Part shown: positions 1-7,348 of the stretch, in pieces
How positions within the stretch are numbered: position 1 is the first letter of the stretch
Layout: every line of letters begins with the position of its first letter
Assembly (NCBI GenBank): GCA_039649115.1
Contig: JBBWZQ010000112.1
Coordinates: 1 to 18,383, forward strand
Source: DATEJJ01 sp039649115
Lineage (GTDB): Bacteria > Actinomycetota > Actinomycetes > Mycobacteriales > Micromonosporaceae
Direction of reading: 5' to 3'
DNA: 18,383 bases
The notes under the pieces: model-generated
The model's input: the letters and a program-made list of their open reading frames with translations, nothing else
Told to the model about the DNA's origin: nothing
Database searches by the model: none
Program-made: the position numbers and the translations under genes

Positions 1-429
1 CAGGGCGAGCAGGATCAGCCCGGCCACGATGGTGGGCAGCGCGAAGGGGAGGTCGATGAGCGTGTCCACCACGGCCTTGCCCACGAACCGGTCGCGCACC
101 AGCACCCAGGCGATGACGGTACCCATGACCGCGTTGATCAGTGCCACCAGCGCCGAGGCGAGGATGGTCAGCTTCAGCGCCGACCAGGCGTCCGGTGTGG
201 TGACCGCGGACCAGAAGCGCTGCCAGCCGCCACCGGTGCCGCGCCAGACCACGGCACCGAGCGGGATCAGCACGATCAGGCTGAGGTAGAGCACCGCGAC
301 GCCCAGGCCCAGTCCGGTGCCGGGCCGGGGCAGCCGGGCCTCCGGTCGCCGCCCGGGCACCGGTGGGTACGGGCGGACCGGGTCCGGCGTCTGCACGCCG
401 GCCCCGGTCGCGGCCTGTGTGGCGGTCAT
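1..429 (-). CDS. cysT: Sulfate ABC transporter permease CysT (N-terminal part, cut by window edge)
   Basis: Inner-membrane permease subunit of the sulfate/thiosulfate ABC importer; 143 codons are visible and the rest lies beyond base 1. The ATG at 429 comes two bases after the stop of the upstream binding-protein gene, which implies one transcript and translational coupling. A Pro/Arg-rich cytoplasmic tail of about 37 residues leads into a first membrane segment (GVAVLYLSLIVLIPLGAVVW). The next part reads TPDAWSALKLTILASALVALINAV, then AWVLVRDRF and DTLIDLPFALPTIVAG, the typical start of the CysT/ModB permease core. The N-terminal tail is longer than in enterobacterial CysT, as is common in actinobacteria. 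CysW and CysA would be expected next but are outside the window. CysT is preferred over CysW because it directly follows the binding protein. Confidence 0.88.
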   Translation of the reverse strand, partial: MTATQAATGAGVQTPDPVRPYPPVPGRRPEARLPRPGTGLGLGVAVLYLSLIVLIPLGAVVWRGTGGGWQRFWSAVTTPDAWSALKLTILASALVALINAVMGTVIAWVLVRDRFVGKAVVDTLIDLPFALPTIVAGLILLAL

Positions 430-431
430 GG

Positions 432-1475
432 CTACCTGGACGGGGTGGGGCTGGGCGCGGTGGGTACTCCGAGCCGCTGCTCGATCGAGGCCATCACGCT
501 GCCGCTCGTGGCGAACAGGGCCTTGTTGACCTTCGACCAGCCGCCCAGGTCCTTGATGGTGAACAGCTGCGACGGCGTCGGGAAGGACGGGCCACCCGCA
601 CCGGAGACCACCGGCCGGTACCCGTTCTCCGCGTAGATCTTCTGCGCGGCCGGCGTGTGCAGGTAGTCGAGGAACGCCTTGGCCTCGGTCGGGTGGGCAC
701 TGTTGGTGGTCACCGCGATCGGGTTCTCGATCAGGATGGTGGCGTCCGGCACGGTGTAGTCGATCGCCTGCCCGTTCTGCTGCGCGAAGATCGCCTCGTT
801 CTCGTACGAGATGATCGCGTCACCCTTGCCGCTGGCGAACGTCTGCAGCGAGGCGCGACCGCTGGAGTCCTGCACCGGCACGTTGTTGAACAGCGCCTGC
901 AGGTAGGCGGTACCGACGGCGGCGTCGGCGCCCTTGTTGGACTTCGCGCCGTAGCCGGCGAGGATGTTCCACTTGGCACCGCCCGAGGTGAACGGGTTCG
1001 GCGTGAGCACCTGGACGCCGGGCTTGACCAGGTCGTCCCAGGTCTTGATGTTCTTCGGGTTGCCCTTGCGGACCCCGATGACGGCCACCGAGTCGGTGAT
1101 CATTCCGTGGTACTGGTCGCTGTTCCAGCCCGCGTCGACCAGCTTGTCGGTGACCAGCCGGGTGATGTCCGGCTCCAGGGAGAACGCCACGATGTCCGCC
1201 CTGAGACCGGATTCGACGGCCCGGCTCTGGCTGCCGGAGGCGCCGTAGGACTGGGTGAACTTGACGTTCTTGCCCGCGTCGGTCTTCTGGAACGCCGCGA
1301 TGAGCTTCTCGTACGCCGCCTGCGGGGTGGAGTAGGCCACGAGCGACAGCGTGACGGTGCCGCCCCCGCCGGACGACGAGGACGACGAGCCGGCGGTACC
1401 GGCGCACGCGGCGAGCGTGGCGGCGGCGAGGGCCAATGCCGCGACGGCGGCGGTTGCACGGATTCTCATGATCAC
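432..1475 (-). CDS. sbp: Sulfate-binding lipoprotein of the CysTWA importer
   Basis: Extracytoplasmic sulfate/thiosulfate-binding protein, 347 residues from the chosen start. I chose GTG at 1475 because GAGGGA (1489-1484) lies eight bases upstream. The longer ATG at 1484 would touch that Shine-Dalgarno and the ATG at 1469 would be 14 bases away. The N-terminus is a lipoprotein signal with basic MRIRAT, a hydrophobic Ala/Leu stretch and lipobox LAAC (Cys24), followed by a Ser/Gly-rich linker. The core has family marks: VAYSTPQAAYEKLI, QSYGASGSQSRAV and GLRADIVAFSLEPDITRLV, then a late NGYRPV segment. The cysT start follows by two bases. The gene is divergent from an organosulfur operon, so both are probably sulfur-starvation genes. 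Specificity for sulfate versus thiosulfate cannot be told from sequence. Confidence 0.92.
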   Translation of the reverse strand: MIMRIRATAAVAALALAAATLAACAGTAGSSSSSSGGGGTVTLSLVAYSTPQAAYEKLIAAFQKTDAGKNVKFTQSYGASGSQSRAVESGLRADIVAFSLEPDITRLVTDKLVDAGWNSDQYHGMITDSVAVIGVRKGNPKNIKTWDDLVKPGVQVLTPNPFTSGGAKWNILAGYGAKSNKGADAAVGTAYLQALFNNVPVQDSSGRASLQTFASGKGDAIISYENEAIFAQQNGQAIDYTVPDATILIENPIAVTTNSAHPTEAKAFLDYLHTPAAQKIYAENGYRPVVSGAGGPSFPTPSQLFTIKDLGGWSKVNKALFATSGSVMASIEQRLGVPTAPSPTPSR

Positions 1476-1483
1476 TATGGCCA

Positions 1484-1489
1484 TCCCTC
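1484..1489 (-). promoter_or_regulatory. Shine-Dalgarno that decides the sulfate-binding protein start
   Basis: Read on the minus strand this is GAGGGA, separated by eight bases from GTG at 1475. It overlaps the edge of the longer ATG at 1484, so that ATG is unlikely to be used. Confidence 0.6.
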
Positions 1490-1519
1490 GACGAGCTCGA
1501 TCCGACCTTGTCGGTATTT

Positions 1520-1536
1520 CCTATCTGCCAAGTGGG
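1520..1536 (+). promoter_or_regulatory. Candidate sulfur-regulator site, copy 1
   Basis: CCTATCTGCCAAGTGGG, followed by TAAACTAT. It shares CCTAT, nine bases, GGG and three further positions with the sequence at 1640-1656. It lies about 45 bases upstream of the leftward sulfate-binding gene start, where a regulator or promoter element would be expected. The regulator is unknown; operator identity is inferred from position and similarity only. Confidence 0.3.
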
Positions 1537-1639
1537 TAAACTATGGATCGGATGCGGCCGTCCGGTCAATCGGCCGTCCCGCCATTTGGGACGAAGGTCC
1601 ATCGATCGGGTGAGGATGGTTCCCGGACCGGGCGGAAAC

Positions 1640-1656
1640 CCTATTAAGCCTATGGG
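1640..1656 (+). promoter_or_regulatory. Candidate sulfur-regulator site, copy 2
   Basis: CCTATTAAGCCTATGGG, the counterpart of the element at 1520-1536 with the same 17-base spacing of CCTAT and GGG. It sits inside an AT-rich patch flanked by inverted ACCCTA (1638-1643) and TAGGGT (1660-1665), 64 bases before the leader peptide start. It is one of the few AT-rich stretches of the region. Confidence 0.3.
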
Positions 1657-1684
1657 ATTTAGGGTGACCGGCGTCACACAGCCA

Positions 1685-1713
1685 TGGACCGGTGGTAGGG
1701 CAGCCGTTACCGT
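1685..1713 (+). promoter_or_regulatory. Promoter for the leader peptide and organosulfur operon
   Basis: TGGACC (1685-1690) resembles the -35 TTGACN. After a 17-base spacer comes TACCGT (1708-1713), a TANNNT -10 box. Six bases separate this box from the leader ATG at 1720, so the transcript is predicted to begin at or next to that ATG (leaderless). The same box-to-start distance recurs at other starts in this window. Confidence 0.5.
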
Positions 1714-1719
1714 TTCCGC

Positions 1720-1791
1720 ATGAGCCGGTGCACCCATCTGGTACGCCGCCGTTTCGTCGACTTCGTACGAGTCACCAGCAGCGGTTGTTGA
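1720..1791 (+). CDS. Leaderless cysteine-containing leader peptide (attenuator)
   Basis: A 23-residue peptide beginning MSRCTHLV, with LVRRRFVDFVRV in the middle and ending SSGC before TGA. This matches the recurring actinobacterial leader-peptide pattern (LVxRRHVDLxRV followed by a terminal Cys) seen ahead of sulfur assimilation genes. Cysteine codons are at position 4 (TGC) and at the last position (TGT, 1786-1788), so ribosome progress at the end of the peptide would depend on charged tRNA-Cys. Leaderless cysteine-coding short ORFs acting as cysteine-responsive attenuators are known in mycobacteria. No Shine-Dalgarno is present at good distance, but a -10 box lies six bases upstream. The first operon gene starts 134 bases downstream, leaving room for alternative RNA structures. 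Function is inferred from pattern and position. Confidence 0.72.
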   Translation: MSRCTHLVRRRFVDFVRVTSSGC

Positions 1792-1850
1792 CCTGGCGCG
1801 CGGTGAGCGCTGCCGCCGGACCAGCCAGGACCCGCCACGTCACCGCCTGA

Positions 1851-1883
1851 CACCTCCGTGCCCGCTGATCCGTGCCGGAGGTG
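1851..1883 (+). promoter_or_regulatory. Attenuator stem with anti-Shine-Dalgarno-like arm
   Basis: CACCTCCG (1851-1858) and CGGAGGTG (1876-1883) form a perfect 8-bp inverted repeat around a 17-base loop. The left arm contains CACCTCC, identical to the anti-Shine-Dalgarno part of actinobacterial 16S rRNA. It could instead pair partly (CTCC) with the GGAG of the SsuA-like ribosome binding site at 1914-1919. Competition between the two pairings would couple leader-peptide translation to access to the operon's first gene. The mechanism is inference. Confidence 0.5.
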
Positions 1884-1925
1884 CTGATCCGGCGACCAAC
1901 GACTCGCGATGCAGAGGAGACGCAC

Positions 1926-2957
1926 ATGCGCAGAGGCACGGCCCGGGTGGCGGGCGCCCTGCTGGTGTCGGTGGCGGCCGGGGTGGCGCTGTCCGGCTGC
2001 GGCGCGCAGGCCAGCGGCGGGGCGAAGGGCGCTGAGATCACCACGCTGCGGTACCAGGGCTCGGTGGGTGCGGTGACCCTCCCCGAGCTGGCCGCGGACC
2101 TCGGCTATCTGGGCACCGTGAAGCTCGCGTGGATCGGCAACACGATCAGCGGACCGCAGGACATCCAGGCGGCCACCACCGGGGACACCGACTTCGGCGG
2201 GGCGTTCAACGGCGCGATCATCAAGCTGGTCGCGCACCACGCGCCGGTCAAGGCCCTGGTCGCCTACTACGGGGTCGATACGCAGGCCTTCAGCGGTTTC
2301 TACGTGCTGGACGGCAGCCCGATCACCAGCGCGCGGGACCTGATCGGCAAGAAGATCGGCATGAACACGCTCGGGGCGCACAGCGAGGCGGTGCTGCGCA
2401 CGTACCTGAGCCGCAACGGCCTGAGCCCGGACCAGATCAAGCAGGTGACCGAGGTCGTCGTGCCCCCGGTCAACACGGAGCAGTCGCTGCGCGGGCACCA
2501 GATCGACGTGGCGGTCCTCGGCGGTGCGCTGCGCGACCGGGCGCTGGCGCGTGGCGGGATCCACCCGCTGTTCAGCGACTACCAGCTGCTGGGCAAGTTC
2601 AGCGCCGGGTCCTTCGTGATGCGCACCGACTTCATCAGGAAGAACCCGAACACGGTGCGCACGTTCGTCGCCGGGGTGGCCAAGGCCATCGAGTGGGCCC
2701 GCGCGCAGCCGCGGGACACCGTGGTCGCCGAGTTCGAGAAGATCCTCAAGGCGCGCGGGCGCAACGAGGACGACACCCAGCTCAGGTTCTGGAAGAGCTA
2801 CGGGGTGGCCGGTACCGGCGGGCTGATCGCCGACAGCGAGTTCCAGACCTGGATCGACTGGCTGCACGGCGACGGGGAACTGAAGCAGGCGCTCAAGCTG
2901 ACCGACCTGTTCACCAACCAGTTCAACCCGTACCGCGCCGGGGGTGCGGCGCGGTGA
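1926..2957 (+). CDS. ssuA: SsuA-like organosulfur-binding lipoprotein
   Basis: Extracytoplasmic substrate-binding subunit of a nitrate/sulfonate/taurine-type ABC importer, 343 residues. The start at 1926 is set by GAGGAG at 1914-1919 six bases upstream and by the signal that follows: MRRGTARVAGALLVSVAAG, then lipobox LSGC. The mature part shows the SsuA/TauA layout: early TLRYQGS, then GYLGTVKLAWIG, QAATTGDTDFGGAFNGAI, SARDLIGKKIGMNTLGAHSE and QIDVAVLGGALRDRAL. Its stop overlaps the GTG of the ATPase gene (GTGA). The upstream leader peptide and the downstream FMN monooxygenase support an organosulfur substrate. The exact ligand (alkanesulfonate, sulfone or sulfate ester) is unknown, so the symbol denotes the family role. 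Confidence 0.85.
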   Translation: MRRGTARVAGALLVSVAAGVALSGCGAQASGGAKGAEITTLRYQGSVGAVTLPELAADLGYLGTVKLAWIGNTISGPQDIQAATTGDTDFGGAFNGAIIKLVAHHAPVKALVAYYGVDTQAFSGFYVLDGSPITSARDLIGKKIGMNTLGAHSEAVLRTYLSRNGLSPDQIKQVTEVVVPPVNTEQSLRGHQIDVAVLGGALRDRALARGGIHPLFSDYQLLGKFSAGSFVMRTDFIRKNPNTVRTFVAGVAKAIEWARAQPRDTVVAEFEKILKARGRNEDDTQLRFWKSYGVAGTGGLIADSEFQTWIDWLHGDGELKQALKLTDLFTNQFNPYRAGGAAR

Positions 2958-3757
2958 CCCCGAAGATCAGCTTCCAGGACGTCGGCAAGGTCTTCCGCAG
3001 CCGCGGCGACTCGGTGACCGCGCTGTCCGGCGTGACCTTCGATGTCCACAGTGGAGAGTTCGTCGTGTTGGTCGGGCCGAGCGGCTGCGGCAAGTCCACC
3101 CTGCTGGACCTGCTCGGCGGCCTGGCGCGGCCGACCTCCGGGCAGATCCTGGTGGACGGCCGGCCGGTGACCGGGCCGGGCCTGGACCGGGGCATCGTGT
3201 TCCAGCAGTACGCGCTGTTCCCCTGGCGCACCGCCGCCGGCAACGTGGAGTTCGGGCTGGAGGCGAAGCGGGTACCCCGGCGCGAGCGCGCCGAACGCGC
3301 GCGGTACTTCCTGGACCTGGTGGAGCTGGCCGGCTTCGGCAACCGGTACCCGCACGAGTTGTCCGGTGGCATGAAGCAACGCGTGGCGATCGCCCGCAGC
3401 CTCGCCTTCGACCCGGACGTGCTGCTGATGGACGAGCCGTTCGCGGCGCTGGATGCGCAGACCCGCGACGGTCTGCAGGACGAGCTGCTGCGCATCTGGG
3501 CGAAGACGGGCAAGACCGTCGTGTTCATCACGCACGGCATCGAGGAGGCCGTCTACCTCGGGCAGCGGGTGGCCGTCATGACCTCCCGGCCCGGCCGGAT
3601 CAAGCAGATCCTCGACACGCCCCTGCCGTCCCGGGCCGCCGGCGAGGACCCGCGCTCGGATCCGGTGTTCGGGCACTACCGGCACGAGATCTGGAGCCTG
3701 CTGCGCGACGAGGTGGTCAAGGCGCAGACACAGGAACGGGAGGTGCTCGTTGACTAG
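2954..3757 (+). CDS. ssuB: SsuB-like ABC transporter ATPase
   Basis: Cytoplasmic ATPase of the importer, 267 residues, with all catalytic motifs visible: Walker A GPSGCGKST (41-49), Q-loop in VFQQYALFPW, ABC signature LSGGMKQRVAIARSL (from 136), Walker B VLLMDEP (156-162) with D-loop AALD, and H-loop VFITHGIEEA. The PW after the Q-loop and the length fit the SsuB/TauB/NrtD group. The GTG at 2954 overlaps the stop of the binding-protein gene by four bases, and the C-terminus overlaps the permease start by eight bases. Three tightly overlapping genes imply balanced synthesis of one complex. Substrate is assigned by context only. Confidence 0.92.
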   Translation: MTPKISFQDVGKVFRSRGDSVTALSGVTFDVHSGEFVVLVGPSGCGKSTLLDLLGGLARPTSGQILVDGRPVTGPGLDRGIVFQQYALFPWRTAAGNVEFGLEAKRVPRRERAERARYFLDLVELAGFGNRYPHELSGGMKQRVAIARSLAFDPDVLLMDEPFAALDAQTRDGLQDELLRIWAKTGKTVVFITHGIEEAVYLGQRVAVMTSRPGRIKQILDTPLPSRAAGEDPRSDPVFGHYRHEIWSLLRDEVVKAQTQEREVLVD

Positions 3758-4586
3758 CGTGATCTCGCGGCCCGCGCGGCCGGCGACGGCTCCGGCGCGG
3801 AGCGTCGCGCGCCGCCGCCGGCGGCCGCTCAGCCTGCTGCGCGGCGCCGCCCAGCGGACCGTCGCGATAGGACTGCTCGCCGCCGTGTGGGAGGTCTTCC
3901 CCCGGCTGCACGTGGTGGACTCGACGTTCCTGCCGCCGCTGTCCGAGGTGCTCCAGGCGTGGTGGGCACTGGCCCTGGACGGGGAACTGGCCCAGCACGT
4001 CGAGACGAGCATGGTCCGCTCGCTGTCCGGCCTGGGCCTGGCCATCCTCGCCGCGGTACCGCTGGGCCTGCTGATCGGCTGGTACAAGCCGGTGGCCACG
4101 CTGCTGTCGCCGCTGCTGGAGGTGTTCCGCAACACCGCCGCGCTGGCGCTGATGCCGGTGTTCATCCTGATCCTCGGCCTGGGCGAGCTGTCGAAGATCT
4201 CCATCATCGTGTACGGCTGCTCCTGGCCGATCCTGCTCAACACGATCAGCGGCGTGAAGACCGTCGACCCGCTGCTGGTCAAGTCCGCCCGGTCGATGGG
4301 GCTCTCGTCGCCGCGACTGTTCCAGAAGGTCGTGCTGCCGGCGGCCGTACCCACCATCTTCACCGGCATCCGGCTGGCCGGCGCGTACTCGATCCTCATC
4401 CTCATCGCCGCGGAACTGGCGGGTGCCAAGGCGGGCCTGGGCTACCTCATCACGTACGCGCAGCAGAACTTCGACATCGGCGACATGTACGCCGGCATCA
4501 TCACCATCTCCGCGATCGGCCTGATCGTCAACCAGACCCTCGTGTACCTGGAGCGCCGGTTCTCGACCTGGCGCACCACCTCCTGA
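3750..4586 (+). CDS. ssuC: SsuC-like ABC transporter permease
   Basis: Membrane subunit of the organosulfur importer, 278 residues. The start is TTG at 3750: GGAGG (3739-3743) is six bases upstream and the frame overlaps the ATPase end by eight bases. GTG at 3759 is an alternative but its spacing is poor. A basic tail rich in Arg precedes the first membrane segment (VAIGLLAAVWEVFP). Six segments follow the usual SsuC pattern with FLPPLSEVLQAWW early. The EAA-type loop that contacts the ATPase reads KSARSMGLSSPRLFQKVVLPAAVPTIF in two adjoining pieces. It ends LVYLERRFSTWR, a common SsuC ending. The monooxygenase start lies 18 bases downstream. Confidence 0.9.
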   Translation: MTSVISRPARPATAPARSVARRRRRPLSLLRGAAQRTVAIGLLAAVWEVFPRLHVVDSTFLPPLSEVLQAWWALALDGELAQHVETSMVRSLSGLGLAILAAVPLGLLIGWYKPVATLLSPLLEVFRNTAALALMPVFILILGLGELSKISIIVYGCSWPILLNTISGVKTVDPLLVKSARSMGLSSPRLFQKVVLPAAVPTIFTGIRLAGAYSILILIAAELAGAKAGLGYLITYAQQNFDIGDMYAGIITISAIGLIVNQTLVYLERRFSTWRTTS

Positions 4587-4604
4587 CTCGCGAAAGGGAT
4601 CCCG

Positions 4605-5957
4605 ATGAGCCGCACCAGAACCGGCCGGCTGCACCTCAACGCCTTCCTGATGGGCGTCGGCCACCACGAGGCCGCGTGGCGACTGCCCGAGGCCGACCCG
4701 TACGCCCACGTCGACGTCGCGCACTACACGAACCTGGCCCGCATCGCCGAGCGCGGCAAGCTGGACTCGCTGTTCCTCGCCGACGGTCCGGTGCTCTGGA
4801 ACGACCTGGGCCGCCGCCCGGGCGGGGCGCTGGAGCCGACCCTGCTGCTGACCGCGCTCGCCGGGGTGACCGAGCACATCGGACTGATCGCCACCGCGTC
4901 CACCACGTACAACGAGCCGTACAACCTGGCCCGGCGGTTCGCCTCCCTGGACCACATCAGTGGCGGGCGGGCCGGCTGGAACATCGTGACCACGGCCGGG
5001 CTGGACGCCGCCCGCAACTTCAACCTCGACGAGCTGCCGCCGCACCGCGAGCGGTACGAGCGCGCCGCCGAGTTCGTCGAGGTCTCCCGCAAGCTGTGGG
5101 ACAGCTGGGCCGACGACGCCGTGGTCGCCGACAAGGACAACGGCGTCTGGGGCGACGACACCAAGGTGTACCCGCCGGCGCACGTGAGCCGGTTCTTCAA
5201 GGTGGCCGGCGCGCTGAACGTGCCCCGGTCGCCGCAGGGCCACCCGCTGCTCGTGCAGGCCGGCTCGTCGGAGAACGGCAAGGACTTCGCCGCCCGCTAC
5301 GCCGAGGCGGTGTTCACCGCGCACCAGACGCTGGCCGAGGCGCAGGCGTTCTACGCCGACCTCAAGCGGCGCGCCCTCGGGCACGGCCGGGACCCGGCCA
5401 CCATCAAGATCCTGCCCGGCATCGTGCCGATCCTCGGCTCCACAGTGGACGATGCGCGTGCGCTGGAGGCCGAACTGGACCGGCTGATCCGCCCCGAGTA
5501 CGCCATCCGGCAGCTCGCCGAGCTGCTCAAGGTCGACCCGGCGGACCTGCACCTGGACCGTGAGCTGCCCGCCGACCTGCCCGACGAGGACGAGATCGAG
5601 GGCGCCAAGAGCCGCCGTACCCTCGTGGTCAACCTGGCCCGGCGGGAGCGCCTGACGGTACGCGAGCTCATCGGCCGGCTCGGCGGCGGGCGGGGGCACT
5701 TCACGTTCGCGGGTACCCCGGGGCAGGTGGCCGACGTCATCGTCCACTGGTACGAGCAGGGCGCCGCCGACGGCTTCAACATCATGCCTCCGGTGCTGCC
5801 CGCCGGGCTCTCCTCCTTTGTGGATGACGTGGTGCCGATCCTGCAGGACCGGGGCCTGTTCCGCACCGAGTACGAGGGAAAGACGCTGCGGGACAACTAC
5901 GGCCTGGCGCGGCCGGCCAACCCCAACGCACGGGTTGTGCCGGCCGCGTCCCGATGA
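4605..5957 (+). CDS. FMN-dependent monooxygenase of the NtaA/SnaA/DszA family (LLM class)
   Basis: Cytoplasmic flavin-dependent oxygenase, 450 residues, the usual length for this family. ATG 4605 has AAAGGGA upstream. Typical marks are RLHLNAFLMGVGHHEAAWR near the N-terminus, AERGKLDSLFLAD, EPTLLLTALAGVTEHIGL, YNLARRFASLDHISGGRAGW, then NIVTT (the residues that place FMN), HPLLVQAGSSENGK and a late GFNIMPPVLP. Members use reduced FMN supplied by a separate reductase to cleave C-S or C-N bonds, or to oxidise sulfur. In this operon it most likely releases sulfite or another usable sulfur form from the imported compound. No flavin reductase gene is in the window, so one must be supplied from elsewhere. 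It ends nine bases from a convergent gene. Confidence 0.9.
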   Translation: MSRTRTGRLHLNAFLMGVGHHEAAWRLPEADPYAHVDVAHYTNLARIAERGKLDSLFLADGPVLWNDLGRRPGGALEPTLLLTALAGVTEHIGLIATASTTYNEPYNLARRFASLDHISGGRAGWNIVTTAGLDAARNFNLDELPPHRERYERAAEFVEVSRKLWDSWADDAVVADKDNGVWGDDTKVYPPAHVSRFFKVAGALNVPRSPQGHPLLVQAGSSENGKDFAARYAEAVFTAHQTLAEAQAFYADLKRRALGHGRDPATIKILPGIVPILGSTVDDARALEAELDRLIRPEYAIRQLAELLKVDPADLHLDRELPADLPDEDEIEGAKSRRTLVVNLARRERLTVRELIGRLGGGRGHFTFAGTPGQVADVIVHWYEQGAADGFNIMPPVLPAGLSSFVDDVVPILQDRGLFRTEYEGKTLRDNYGLARPANPNARVVPAASR

Positions 5958-5966
5958 GCCTTCCGC

Positions 5967-7250
5967 CTACTGGGGGAGGAGCCGCGCCACGACGATGCGC
6001 TCGATCATCGTGTCGTTGGTGAAGCCCTGGCCGATCACCAGGATCTTGCCGTCGGGCTGGGTCAGCACGACCGAGCCCTGGCCGCCCATGGGCAGGTTGA
6101 TCGCCACCGAGCCGCCCGTGCCGAACGCCGTGTCCAGGGCGCCCGCCGGCGTCAGCCGGGCCGCGCTGAACACCGCACTGCCGTTGGCCGAATGGATGCC
6201 GGCGACCAGGACCTGTCCGCTGGACGTCTGGGCGACCGCCTGGCCGACGTCGCTGGCGATCGTGCCGTCGGCGGCGAAGTCGAACGGCGGGTTGACGAAG
6301 GTACCGTCCCCGGCGCCGGACAGCTGGAACCGGGCGACCTGCGCGTCGGTGTCCCGCCGGCCGCCACCGGACGCGGTGCGGGCCAGCAGGAACCGGCCGT
6401 CGGGCTGGAAGACCGTCGGCGAGACCGCGAAGCCCACGCTCGACGCCGTCACGACCGGGGCGGGAGTGATCACCGGAGTGAGTACCCCGGCGGGGCTGAA
6501 CTGCGCCACGGTCGCGCCGTTGAGGACGAAGATGTCGCCGGCCGCGTCCTCGGCCAGCGCGCTGGCCCGCCCGATGGCCATGACGTCGACCTTGCCGCCG
6601 GTGCCGAAGCTGGTGTCCAGGCTGCCGTCCGTGTTGTACCGGGCCAGCGCGGTCCGCGTCCCGCACCGGGCGCACTGGCTGGCCGACCCGCCCACCAGCA
6701 GCTTGCCGTCGGGCTGGCGCAGCACGGTGGTGGCCGGGTTGCGCACGCCGCCGGCCGCCACCCCGACGAAGTTCGTGGTCACCTTGCCGCCGGTACCGAA
6801 GCTGGTGTCCAGGCTCCCGTTGGCGTTGAACCGGGCCACCGCGAACTCGCTGAGGTTCGTGTCCTCGGTCTCCCCGACCGCGACGATCCTGCCGTCCGGC
6901 TGCAGCAGCGCGTCGTTCGCCGAGTTGATGAAGTTGGTGAACGCGGCACTGGCCCGCCCGGCGGTGCCGAAGCTGCCGTCCAGCGCCCCGTTGGGCAGGT
7001 ACCGGAGCAGGCCGAACGCCTCGGTGGCCTCCGGGTTGGCGTTGGCGTTGAACCCGGTGATCACCACGATCTTGCCGTCCGGCTGCAGCAGCGCATCGGT
7101 GGGGGCCGGGCCGAAGTAGGTGGTCTGCACGACCCCGCCGGTGCCGAAGCCCGGATCGAGGCTGCCGGCGGCCGCGTGTGCGGCGGTACCCCCGGCCGCG
7201 ATGCCGACAATGACCAGGCAGGCCAGGGTGACCAGGCGCGATGTCTTCAT
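5967..7250 (-). CDS. Secreted delta-60 repeat (beta-propeller-like) protein
   Basis: Exported protein of 427 residues. I start it at ATG 7250 because GGAGGAG lies seven bases upstream and a clean signal peptide follows (MKTSRLVTLACLVIVGIAAG, cleavage probable after AHA). An upstream ATG at 7289 would hide the signal. The mature part is built from delta-60 repeats, each pairing SLDxSFGTGG with a QPDGKIVV-type strand. Clear copies are LDPGFGTGG, LDGSFGTAG, two LDTSFGTGG and LDTAFGTGG, plus at least five QPDG motifs. The central part (about 215-300) is more degenerate. Such repeats are thought to form beta-propellers; no enzymatic function is known to me. A Cys pair (CARC) occurs in the third repeat. 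It is divergent from a SARP regulator and may be its target. Confidence 0.85.
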   Translation of the reverse strand: MKTSRLVTLACLVIVGIAAGGTAAHAAAGSLDPGFGTGGVVQTTYFGPAPTDALLQPDGKIVVITGFNANANPEATEAFGLLRYLPNGALDGSFGTAGRASAAFTNFINSANDALLQPDGRIVAVGETEDTNLSEFAVARFNANGSLDTSFGTGGKVTTNFVGVAAGGVRNPATTVLRQPDGKLLVGGSASQCARCGTRTALARYNTDGSLDTSFGTGGKVDVMAIGRASALAEDAAGDIFVLNGATVAQFSPAGVLTPVITPAPVVTASSVGFAVSPTVFQPDGRFLLARTASGGGRRDTDAQVARFQLSGAGDGTFVNPPFDFAADGTIASDVGQAVAQTSSGQVLVAGIHSANGSAVFSAARLTPAGALDTAFGTGGSVAINLPMGGQGSVVLTQPDGKILVIGQGFTNDTMIERIVVARLLPQ

Positions 7251-7326
7251 GCCGGTGCTCCTCCCGTGCGGTCGAACGTCCCGGCCCACTCCACCCCGGC
7301 CGGCGCTTCTGCCGAAAGCGATCCGC

Positions 7327-7348
7327 TGCTTCCTTTTTGCTTCCTTTG
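7327..7348. repeat. 11-bp tandem repeat between SARP gene and delta-60 gene
   Basis: TGCTTCCTTTT (7327-7337) is followed directly by TGCTTCCTTTG (7338-7348). SARP regulators are known to bind direct repeats with an 11-bp period, one helical turn. This pair lies in the 186-bp gap between the SARP-type gene and its divergent neighbour and is the least GC-rich part of that gap. It is a candidate self-regulatory or target operator. I could not place a -10 box at the expected distance with confidence. Confidence 0.4.

Larger units (their letters stand above)
1490..1925. promoter_or_regulatory. Shared control region between divergent sulfur operons
   Basis: These 436 bases separate the sulfate operon (leftward) from the organosulfur operon (rightward). 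They hold a 17-bp motif present twice, a rightward promoter with a leaderless cysteine leader peptide, a stem with an anti-Shine-Dalgarno-like arm and the SsuA-like ribosome binding site, all listed separately. A small hairpin (CCGAC, AAG, GGTCGG read leftward, about 1502-1514) lies in the leader of the leftward operon. No clear -35/-10 pair could be assigned to that operon. I looked for the conserved core of SAM riboswitches and did not find it. Confidence 0.6.

Noticed and set aside
1792..1925. SAM-type riboswitch in the organosulfur leader
   Set aside because: No conserved riboswitch core was visible. The leader peptide plus stem explains the region better.
5958..5966. Terminator between the monooxygenase and delta-60 genes
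   Set aside because: The convergent gap is nine bases and no hairpin was visible there.
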